The notes under the pieces were generated by a model, which was given only the letters and a program-made list of their open reading frames with translations, made no database searches and was not told where the DNA came from. Positions 51,921-59,298 of a DNA stretch of 64,000 bases are shown piece by piece. The stretch comes from Paraburkholderia sp. BCC1884 (GTDB lineage: Bacteria > Pseudomonadota > Gammaproteobacteria > Burkholderiales > Burkholderiaceae). The stretch's first letter is position 1. Every line of letters begins with the position of its first letter. The translations under genes and the position numbers were made by a program. Where the stretch lies: assembly GCF_900996225.1 (NCBI RefSeq), contig NZ_CAAJGL010000063.1:1-64000 (forward strand), in the 5' to 3' direction.

Positions 51921-54077
51921 CTACGCGGCTGAATTCAACTCGAAATAAACCGTGGCGCCTTGGGTATCATTGTTCCCGGCGCGAATCACGCCAAAGTGTT
52001 GGTCGATGATCGAACGACTAATGGAAAGACCAAGGCCTATCCCCTCTGACCTGGTCGTAAAGAACGGCTCAAAAAGGCGATCGGCGACATCGTCTGGAAT
52101 CCCCGTTCCTGAATCGATTACTGACACCCTGACACAGCGATCAGCCACCAACTTCGTGACTATAGTAATTTCTTTCTTGCTGTTCTTCGAACGCGTAATC
52201 GCATGCATCGCGTTGACGATGAGATTCATCACGACCTGTTGAATTTGAACCTTATCCGCGGTCACTCTTGGCAGTCCTTCTTCCGCACTGACATTGAGTC
52301 GAATCGAATTCCGATCGAGTTCGCGTCCAACCAGTAACGTTAGCTCGGCAACGGTGTGGGCCATGTCGATAGGTACACGGCGCGAGGGCTCCTTCCGTAC
52401 GAGCGCCCTAAGACGATCGATTACGTTGTTCGCTACGCCCGCGGATTTCACCACGGCAAGAAAGCTGGCGCGTACCTGATCGAGCCTCGGCTCTGGGCGA
52501 TCGAGCCATGCGAGTCCCGCTCCACCGCTCATCTGAATCGCCATTAAAGGTTGTTTCAGGTCGTGTGCAATGGTCGACGTTAGTTCGCCCAAGGTAGACA
52601 CGCGGGTGACATGGGTCAGTTCTGCCTGCGCTTTCATGAGCGCGCTCTGAGCCACGCGCATGTCGGTCACATCGACTAGTGCCCCAACGTACTCGACACC
52701 CTCGACAGATTCGATCCGGCGTGCAGCCATTTTTAGGTACTTCGTTGATCCGCCTCTCTCGAACACTCGGAACTCGGTCTTAAAATCGCTCACGTCGTTG
52801 CTTGCGTCGTTGAGCATGTACTTCAACTGTTCGACGTCGTCAGGATGGACGATTTTCAACAAGTGCGAGATAACAACTGGAAATGACATACCCAGGATTC
52901 GAAGAGTCAGCGCGGAACAGTCAATAACCTCGGATCCCACCTTCCACCCGATGCTGCCAATGTTGCCCAGACGTTGCGCCTCCGAAAGTGACACTTCACT
53001 GCGACGGACAGTGTCCTTTGCGGCGCGGCGATCTGTAATGTCAGAGATTGTCCCGATGTACCAACCCCGGCGCTCGCCATGGCCTACCCAAGGACGGCAA
53101 GTCAACAGCAATCTTCGCAGATCGCCCTCGATCTCGACGATCGAAAATTCGATCTCGTGGACGTCGTCGCCCACCAAGGTGGCAGTGGCCGCATCGCGCA
53201 GTCGCTCCCGGTCGTCGGGCACAACTCGTCGCATCAACTCCTCGATCGAGGGAGGGCCTTTCGTAGTTGCAATCCCCAAAATTTTGTAGAGTTGCTCTGT
53301 CCAAAGCATTTCGCCCGACTTCGGGTCCCACATCCATGTACCGGTGTTGCCGATCCGCTGCCCTTCGGCTAGAAGAGCTTCGCTGCGTTTGAGTCGTTCT
53401 TCCGTTCGCCTGCTCTCAAGTTGTCCACTCTTCAGTGAGCTATATAGACGTGCGTTTGCAATCGAAATGCCCAGTTGAGCAGTTAAAATTTTTAGTGATT
53501 CGATTACTGCTTCATCGAACGCGCTCAATACCATTGAATTTTCGAGGTACATAACACCGAGGCGCTCCCCCTGCTTCAACACTGGGAGGCAAAGCAGCGA
53601 GCGGCGCTTTGCATGACGAAGATACACATCGCCTCTAAAGACGCAAACATCCGAATCCTGCACAACGACGTATCGATCAGTTTTCTGTACGTGGCGGACA
53701 ATGGACAGCGGCAATGCTGAATCGGCGAGATGGATTTTTTTGACCGTGACTGCAGCCGTGTTGGCGATAGAAGCTGCCTCCGTCGCCAGACTCAAACCGC
53801 CACCGCCATCGACAATCAAAACTGCTCTGTCGCTGCGTCCCCGCTCAAGCACTATGCCCATGAATGCTTCGACTAGTTCCGTCGGGTCGGTGATGCTGGA
53901 GAGCAATTGCGACAACTGGATGATTTCCCCTGCCGCGGCGGTTCCGATGTCGCTTCTGCGCGTTACGGTCTCGGGATATGTCGGCTGGATTTGAACGCAG
54001 TCGTCCGCCGGGCTGACGCCCAGGCTTTCTTCACATAATTCGGAGGCCTGCTCACGGGACCAATCGATTTCCTCCAT
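51921..54077 (-). CDS. GAF/PAS sensor histidine kinase
   Basis: The 718-residue protein has no clear membrane segment, so it is probably cytosolic. A GAF domain spans about 55-210 (SRVRHV-like lead, LCLPVLKQGERLGVMYLENS). Two PAS domains follow (about 245-350, ending WYIGTISDITDRRAA, and about 365-470, ending EYVGALVDVTDMRVA). The phosphoacceptor helix is ELTSTIAHDLKQPLMAIQMS with His near 508. The catalytic domain shows VVMNLIVNAMHAI (N box), SVIDSGTGIPDDV and GIGLGLSISRSIIDQHFG. This resembles FixL/DctB-type kinases. A stand-alone receiver lies about 1.3 kb away (55352) on the other strand, with an Lrp gene between. The ATG at 54077 has GAGGAGAAT upstream. Confidence 0.88.
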   Translation of the reverse strand: MEEIDWSREQASELCEESLGVSPADDCVQIQPTYPETVTRRSDIGTAAAGEIIQLSQLLSSITDPTELVEAFMGIVLERGRSDRAVLIVDGGGGLSLATEAASIANTAAVTVKKIHLADSALPLSIVRHVQKTDRYVVVQDSDVCVFRGDVYLRHAKRRSLLCLPVLKQGERLGVMYLENSMVLSAFDEAVIESLKILTAQLGISIANARLYSSLKSGQLESRRTEERLKRSEALLAEGQRIGNTGTWMWDPKSGEMLWTEQLYKILGIATTKGPPSIEELMRRVVPDDRERLRDAATATLVGDDVHEIEFSIVEIEGDLRRLLLTCRPWVGHGERRGWYIGTISDITDRRAAKDTVRRSEVSLSEAQRLGNIGSIGWKVGSEVIDCSALTLRILGMSFPVVISHLLKIVHPDDVEQLKYMLNDASNDVSDFKTEFRVFERGGSTKYLKMAARRIESVEGVEYVGALVDVTDMRVAQSALMKAQAELTHVTRVSTLGELTSTIAHDLKQPLMAIQMSGGAGLAWLDRPEPRLDQVRASFLAVVKSAGVANNVIDRLRALVRKEPSRRVPIDMAHTVAELTLLVGRELDRNSIRLNVSAEEGLPRVTADKVQIQQVVMNLIVNAMHAITRSKNSKKEITIVTKLVADRCVRVSVIDSGTGIPDDVADRLFEPFFTTRSEGIGLGLSISRSIIDQHFGVIRAGNNDTQGATVYFELNSAA

Positions 54078-54642
54078 CGCAATTCTCCTCTCATTCCAGG
54101 CATCAAAAAATCCATGGCTAGTACATGCATCGCCCGCGGACTACTGTCGAAGTCGAAATTTTCTGGATGCCTCAATGCAATAGAGTCAGCCGATTAACCA
54201 TAGCTCGACCGTTCTTTGCCTGTTGGCCCGACGAATTTCCGAATACCACGATTTTTTAACGCTAACACAGATGAATAAGCGTCTCTGTACAGACGGAGGT
54301 TTGTTAATCTATGCCGGTCCTGAATAGGAACAGAAGTACTGCGACGGCGGGCGGCGTTCGCCTCACCAGCATGGGTTGCCTATGCGCTCAGCAAGAATCT
54401 CACCGAAAGGTGATTGCAATAGCGTGCACAATCTTGGTGTGGCGCGTAGTTCGAATGCCGAGTGATCGTCTCGAATTCTCATCGACAACTGTGACGCACA
54501 GGTTGAATGCGATGAATACCGCGCCTTGGTAACTGGCTGTTCGAAACAGCATTCAGTCTACGGACATGCGAGAGCAATAGTTTTGCTTTCACTTAAGCGA
54601 AACGCTACACTAATAGTGAAAATAATCTTTTGGAATGCTTAG
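54078..54642. other. Intergenic region with a palindrome before the Lrp gene
   Basis: About 565 bp holding divergent promoters for the kinase and Lrp genes. TTTCACTTAAGCGAAA (54587-54602) is a 16-bp palindrome with one mismatched pair, 41 bp upstream of the lrp-like start, and could be its autoregulatory site. The repeat TTTCACT and AGTGAAA (54615-54621) also brackets it. No gene is supported. Confidence 0.4.
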
Positions 54643-55128
54643 ATGAGCACAAATCGTTCAGCCGTGGAGATGGATTCGGTCGACCGCTCGATGCTTCGCC
54701 TCTTGCAGGCCGACGCGACGACATCGAACGCTGCGCTGGGCGAAAGTCTTTCGCTAAGCGTCACGCCATGCTGGAGAAGGCGGAAACGTCTGGAGGAGGT
54801 GGGTGTAATAACCGGATATCAGGCAATCATCAATCGCCGTTCCGTTGGGATGAACCTGCTCGCGTTCGTGCATATCGTTTTCAACGTGCATTCAGACAAA
54901 ACCGCGGACAACTTCGAAGCAGTCATTCTTCAGCGCAGTGAAGTATTGTCTTGCCACAAGATCACGGGTCAGGCCGACTACATTCTTCAGGTAGTGACCA
55001 CCGACATCGACGCATACGCCGAGTTCATCGAGCGCGTCCTGCGCAAACAGGCTGGCATAGCGTCGATACAGTCAAGCCTTGCGCTACGCGAGGTGAAGCT
55101 CTCGTCGAAGATACCCATTCTCGACTAG
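54643..55128 (+). CDS. Lrp/AsnC-family transcriptional regulator
   Basis: The 161-residue protein has the N-terminal AsnC helix-turn-helix (SNAALGESLSLSVTPCWRRR, about 28-47) with the typical MDSVDRSMLRLLQADA lead, and a RAM-type ligand/oligomerisation domain (NLLAFVHIVFNVHSDKTADN, then CHKITGQADYILQVVTTDID). Such regulators sense amino acids as octamers. The ATG at 54643 follows an AT-rich leader with a near-palindrome. It sits between the kinase and the receiver gene. Its target is not evident; no amino acid transporter is directly beside it, although a LysE-type exporter lies about 1.1 kb downstream on the opposite strand. Confidence 0.88.
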   Translation: MSTNRSAVEMDSVDRSMLRLLQADATTSNAALGESLSLSVTPCWRRRKRLEEVGVITGYQAIINRRSVGMNLLAFVHIVFNVHSDKTADNFEAVILQRSEVLSCHKITGQADYILQVVTTDIDAYAEFIERVLRKQAGIASIQSSLALREVKLSSKIPILD

Positions 55129-55351
55129 CACGCCTACAGCACACTCTTCCGGTGCTGCCCCTCTGTTTGTCCCACCCCTCATGCAACACATCTAACTGCC
55201 CTTCCTCGCGTTTCTAACTAGCATTGAATAACCACCCTATACCAACGTATGGTTATCATGGAACTTTAATAAGACTATTTTAGTTGCAAAGAATGTCTAA
55301 CCGCTCACAGGGGTGATACTGGCCCGCCTGTGTGGTCATCCAGGGGACCCA

Positions 55352-55723
55352 GTGACTTCTGCCGCTATCGTTTCCATCGTAGAAGACGACGATCAGGTTC
55401 GCAACGCAACCGAAAATCTCATACTTTCGATGGGATGGAACATATTGTCTTTCGAAAGCGCTCACGCGTTTCTCGCCTCTGGTGCGGTCAGTCGAACAGG
55501 GCTCCTCATCTCGGACGTGACCATGCCAAGCATGTCCGGCATTGAAATGCACGCGCACATCGTCTCACAGGGCTACGCTCCTCCAACCATCTTCATCACT
55601 GGGTACCCAAACCCACAGGACGAAGCTATTGTGCGGGCCAATGGCGCCATTGCCTATCTGGAGAAACCGGTGGAGTCGGCGGTCATACTGGAACGGGTTC
55701 GGCAAATAATGGGGGAACCATGA
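55352..55723 (+). CDS. Stand-alone FixJ-type receiver
   Basis: The 123-residue protein is a complete receiver without output domain: IVSIVEDDDQVRNATENLI with the acidic pocket at 11-14, phosphoacceptor Asp55 in LLISDVTMPSMSG, the Thr in TIFITGYPNP and the Lys in AYLEKPV near 105. It resembles the N-terminal half of FixJ-type regulators, and the truncation right after the domain shows a bare phosphorelay module. The start is a GTG at 55352 with AGGGGA upstream; an earlier GTG at 55313 is less likely. The nearby GAF/PAS kinase is the natural partner. Confidence 0.8.
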   Translation: MTSAAIVSIVEDDDQVRNATENLILSMGWNILSFESAHAFLASGAVSRTGLLISDVTMPSMSGIEMHAHIVSQGYAPPTIFITGYPNPQDEAIVRANGAIAYLEKPVESAVILERVRQIMGEP

Positions 55724-55889
55724 AGCAGCCGGTTCGAGAACGCTGCCTATGAACTCCTACCGAGTGCAGAGTAATTCGCTGAGCCTTTATTTTTCGACTT
55801 CTCCGATGATAAGTGCCTTCAGTCGCCTGTTGATTGGCATGCGTCAATAAGACCATTGCTTATAGCGGCGACGCCAAACGCTTTCACCT

Positions 55890-56273
55890 TTAACCCAACT
55901 GCTGGTCGATCGTTTTCGTCAACGGTGACTCGACGTCGCCTGTGTGTTTCGTCTGCACGGGCTCGACCAGTACGATCCAGCATTCGTCTTCGGCGACTGG
56001 ATTATGCAGAGTGCCTTTCTGCACCACGTGCATCGACCCCGCCGGCAAATCGACCACGCGCCCACCTTCGTATTCGATCTTCAGATGCCCGCGCACGACA
56101 TAGAACAGTTCGTCCTCGTGTGCATGATCATGCCACACGAGCTGGCCGCGTACTTTCGCAATCTTCACGTATTGATCGTTGACCTGCGCGACGACTTTCG
56201 GCGACCAATAGTCCGACACGTCCGCGAACGCGGCTTCGAGATTGAACGAGTCGGCAAACGGATGGACAGGCAT
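55890..56273 (-). CDS. Cupin-domain protein
   Basis: The 127-residue protein is a single cupin barrel: WHDHAHEDELFYVVRGHLKI carries the HxHxxxxE metal-binding motif and LPAGSMHVVQKGTLHNPV the second His. Such small cupins bind a metal and serve as isomerases, dioxygenases or ligand sensors. The ATG at 56273 has GGAGATAAC upstream, and it lies 2 nt after the stop of the LysE-type exporter on the same strand, so the two genes are cotranscribed. The exact ligand is not evident. Confidence 0.85.
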   Translation of the reverse strand: MPVHPFADSFNLEAAFADVSDYWSPKVVAQVNDQYVKIAKVRGQLVWHDHAHEDELFYVVRGHLKIEYEGGRVVDLPAGSMHVVQKGTLHNPVAEDECWIVLVEPVQTKHTGDVESPLTKTIDQQLG

Positions 56274-56275
56274 TG

Positions 56276-56866
56276 TTATCTCCAGGCCGGAATGATGGAA
56301 GCGGCGAGCAAGACGCACATCGCAAGATTGAGAATACGCCAGTGCCGTGGCGTCCGAAGCAGGCGCGCGAGTAACACGCCCAGCGCGCACCATAGGACGA
56401 GCGAAACACACGCCGCCGAACCGAACACCGCACCGAGCAATAACGCGAGCCGATTCGGGCTGCTCGCCAGCAACGCAAAAGAAGCTGCTGCGCCGACTGT
56501 CATCGCCCAACTTTTCGGATTGAGCCATAGCAGTAAGAAACCTTGGCCGAGCGTGATCGGTTGCGCGGGACCATCAGCGGCGTTCGGCGGGCCGCCGCGC
56601 GCGATGCGCCACGCGAGCCACAATAGATAAGCGGAACCCGCTGCCTTGACGACCGTTTGCAATGCCGGCATGGCGTGCAGCAGGCTGCCCAGGCCAAGCG
56701 CAGCAACGGCGGCAAGCAGCGCGAGACCCAAGGCGATCCCCACCAACAGCGGAATCGAACGCACGAGGCCGAAGCGCGCGCCTGACGCAGTCGCGAGCGT
56801 GGTCGCGCCGCCGGGCGTTACGGTCGCGACGGCGACGAATAAAAGAAGCGGCAGAATCGAGGTCAT
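56276..56866 (-). CDS. LysE-family exporter
   Basis: The 196-residue membrane protein has about six hydrophobic segments. The N-terminal VATVTPGGATTLATASGARFG and the LQTVVKAAGSAYLLWLAWRI segment are typical of the LysE/RhtB translocator family, which exports amino acids such as lysine, threonine or homoserine. The ATG at 56866 is at the first membrane segment; frames further upstream run into the divergent LysR promoter. The cupin gene follows after 2 nt. The divergent LysR at 56967 is its probable regulator, as in LysE/LysG pairs. Confidence 0.85.
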   Translation of the reverse strand: MTSILPLLLFVAVATVTPGGATTLATASGARFGLVRSIPLLVGIALGLALLAAVAALGLGSLLHAMPALQTVVKAAGSAYLLWLAWRIARGGPPNAADGPAQPITLGQGFLLLWLNPKSWAMTVGAAASFALLASSPNRLALLLGAVFGSAACVSLVLWCALGVLLARLLRTPRHWRILNLAMCVLLAASIIPAWR

Positions 56867-56943
56867 CGGCGCACATCGTGTTGTCGAGGCTGCCACTATA
56901 TGGACCGCCGACGCATCATAGAAGCCAATAATTCTGATGCCAT

Positions 56944-56962
56944 GCATTACGCGGCATAATGC
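56944..56962. promoter_or_regulatory. Inverted repeat before the divergent LysR gene
   Basis: GCATTA (56944-56949) and TAATGC (56957-56962) are perfect 6-bp arms around 7 nt; inside lies ATTA-N7-TAAT, a T-N11-A type LysR box. It ends 4 bp before the LysR ATG at 56967, so binding there would give tight autorepression. Confidence 0.5.
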
Positions 56963-56966
56963 GTCG

Positions 56967-57857
56967 ATGACCCGAAACCTCGACCTCAGCCTGATTCGCA
57001 CCTTTGTCACCGTTGCCGACAATGGCAGCATGACGGTTGCCGCCAATCTTCTGCACATGACGCAAGGCGCCGTCAGCCAGCAGGTGAAGCGACTCGAAGA
57101 CGTGCTGGACTGTCTACTGTTCGTGCGCAAGACGCGCAAGCTCGAACTGTCTCGCCAAGGCGAGCAGTTTCTCGTCAAGGCGCGCCAACTGCTGCGACTG
57201 AACGACGAAATCTGGGCCGATGTGACCAGCCAGCCTTTGCACGGCAGCTTGCGCGTCGGTGTGCCCTACGATCTGGTGACGCCGCTTGCGCCCGCGATGA
57301 AAGCTTTTGCCGAAGCACACCCGCATGTGGAGATTTCGCTCGTGTGCGCGGCATCGCCAGAGCTCAGCGAAGCGGTGAACAGTGGACGCCTGGACGTGTC
57401 ACTGGTCGAATACGTCGCCGGCGCAGCCGAAGGCGAAGTGATCCGCATTGAGTCGCTGGTGTGGGTAGCGGGCCGAGGCAGCGACGCATGGCGGAAACGA
57501 CCTCTGCCGCTATCGATGGTGGACGAACGCTGCGCGTTCCGTCCGGTGGTGCTGGGCGCGCTCGCGGACGCGGGCATCCCCTGGCGCACCGTGTTCGAGA
57601 GCGGAAATATCGAGGCAACCGCCGCCACTGTGCGGGCGGGCCTCGCGGTCACCACCTGGCTCGTTTCGACAGTGCCCGCCGACCTCGAAACGATTGCGCC
57701 GCCAGTCGTGGGCTTGCCTGCACTGCCGCCATTCGCTATCTGTCTGCGATTACCGCCAACGGTACAGCCAGCGGCAGAAGAATTCGCGCGCTACGTGCGC
57801 GAATCGATGTCGAACGACGTGGCCGCCACGCACGCGCGCTTCGCGAGGGTCGCTTGA
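56967..57857 (+). CDS. LysR-family regulator divergent from LysE exporter
   Basis: The 296-residue protein has the LysR helix-turn-helix (MTVAANLLHMTQGAVSQQVK, about 22-41) and an effector domain. It is divergent from the LysE-cupin unit, 100 bp apart, and is its likely regulator. The ATG at 56967 is chosen because the alternative at 56937 would place the T-N11-A repeat inside the coding region. The effector is expected to be the exported amino acid. A short run of the same type is not seen elsewhere in the window, so this regulator is not part of the redox-linked LysR pair. Confidence 0.88.
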   Translation: MTRNLDLSLIRTFVTVADNGSMTVAANLLHMTQGAVSQQVKRLEDVLDCLLFVRKTRKLELSRQGEQFLVKARQLLRLNDEIWADVTSQPLHGSLRVGVPYDLVTPLAPAMKAFAEAHPHVEISLVCAASPELSEAVNSGRLDVSLVEYVAGAAEGEVIRIESLVWVAGRGSDAWRKRPLPLSMVDERCAFRPVVLGALADAGIPWRTVFESGNIEATAATVRAGLAVTTWLVSTVPADLETIAPPVVGLPALPPFAICLRLPPTVQPAAEEFARYVRESMSNDVAATHARFARVA

Positions 57858-58115
57858 CTTTGCTTATCGGTGAACGGTCGACCCCAATGAGGACCGTACC
57901 AAACGCGGCCATCCGCTTTCCCTAACCTTCACCAACCAGAATTTACGTTTTTTGACGGGCTACCCGACTTCTCCGCTAGTAATCTGCTTCAAACGGTTCG
58001 GACCGTTTAATTCGACCGACTGCCGAATGCGCTGCGCGCGAACAAAATCTCCTGATTCAATTGTTTCGCTAGCGCAGACCTTCCGCTAACTTTTTGCAGC
58101 AGACTGGAGATCGTG

Positions 58116-58913
58116 ATGAGTAAGGGAAAGGTTCTGGTGATCGGTTCGAACGCAACCGAGATCGAGGTGCAAGGTGGTACACGAAAGATCGGACAGTATC
58201 TGAACGAGACCGTGATACCGATCTGGGCGCTTCAGCATGCAGACTACGAGACCGTGCTGGCTACACCGAGCGGTGCTCAACCCCATCTCGACGAAACGGC
58301 CTTATCCGCGCAGCATTTCGGAGGCGATGAGGCGGTCTTTCGTCGAGCGGCGACGTTCTTCGCCAACGATCCCTCGATGACGCAAGTACGAACCCTGGGC
58401 GCAGTAATCGACAAAGGGTTGGAAAACTATGTGGGTGTTTTCGTACCCGGCGGACACGCGCCGGTTGTCGACCTTATGCAAGACCCCGACGTAGGCAGAA
58501 TCCTGAGTCATTTCCACGCGCATCGCAAGCCTACCGCACTGATTTGCCATGGCCCCATTGCTCTCATCGCCGTATTGCCGGCCGCACACGAATTCCGTGC
58601 CGCACTGGTTACCGGTGACAGGGCGAAGGCAGTTGAATTGGCGAAGGGATGGCAGTATGCCGGCTACAAAATGACAATCTATTCGAATAGCGAGTCGAAG
58701 CCAGTTGAAGAGCAGCTGTTTCACGCCAAGATGCTTTTCCACGTGGCAGATGCGTTGCAAATGGCCGGCGGTCAATTGAGTATCGGTGTCGTGGACTTCG
58801 ATGCGCACGTAGTTGAAGATCGCGAACTCATCACCGGCCAGAATCCGCGCTCCGACCACCTGGTGGGAGCGGCATTGGTCAACGCCCTGGAGCGTGCGAG
58901 GACGGCGGTTTGA
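58116..58913 (+). CDS. DJ-1/PfpI-family (class I glutamine amidotransferase-like) protein
   Basis: The 265-residue protein has the DJ-1/PfpI nucleophile elbow TALICHGPIALIAV with Cys near 145, preceded by GVFVPGGHAPVVDL. Length and the inserted segment (VTGDRAKAVELAKGWQYAG) resemble Hsp31/YedU-type glyoxalase III or chaperone proteins. Such proteins act on methylglyoxal or other reactive carbonyls, or repair glycated proteins. The ATG at 58116 has ACTGGAGATC upstream; a GTG at 58113 adds one residue. It fits the electrophile and aldehyde theme of the dehydrogenases downstream. Confidence 0.82.
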   Translation: MSKGKVLVIGSNATEIEVQGGTRKIGQYLNETVIPIWALQHADYETVLATPSGAQPHLDETALSAQHFGGDEAVFRRAATFFANDPSMTQVRTLGAVIDKGLENYVGVFVPGGHAPVVDLMQDPDVGRILSHFHAHRKPTALICHGPIALIAVLPAAHEFRAALVTGDRAKAVELAKGWQYAGYKMTIYSNSESKPVEEQLFHAKMLFHVADALQMAGGQLSIGVVDFDAHVVEDRELITGQNPRSDHLVGAALVNALERARTAV

Positions 58914-59298
58914 CTCATTGCCAGTGCGTTTCCAGCGCGGGCTCGTGCAAGTAAACCTGATCCTCTTTTCGTTGGCACGCAGTGCGTACATTTCGCCGCG
59001 TGCTGACGAGTCACAGCTCGAGTTCTGTGCCGAACTCATCCACAGTCTCTTCGTCAATATCACTCTCCCCGCGCGGTAACCGACACTTCTCGACAATCTC
59101 CCGCCCTATTTAAAAACCCTGCGATTTCTGCGCCGATTCGGTCCCCTGCGATCACCACCTCCATTGACCAGACGCACCCAGCGCGATGGGTCGCTTTGCG
59201 AACCTCGTTCAAGGTCGGATGGGTTTGCGCCAGACCCGGTATGATCGAATGACCACGTTAGCGTGCCCTTCGTTTTAACTTTTCGTCGTACGACATAC
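58914..59298. other. Leader region of the second large regulator gene
   Basis: About 385 bp without a gene. It should hold the promoter of the regulator at 59299. No repeat or palindrome stands out. Confidence 0.4.
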
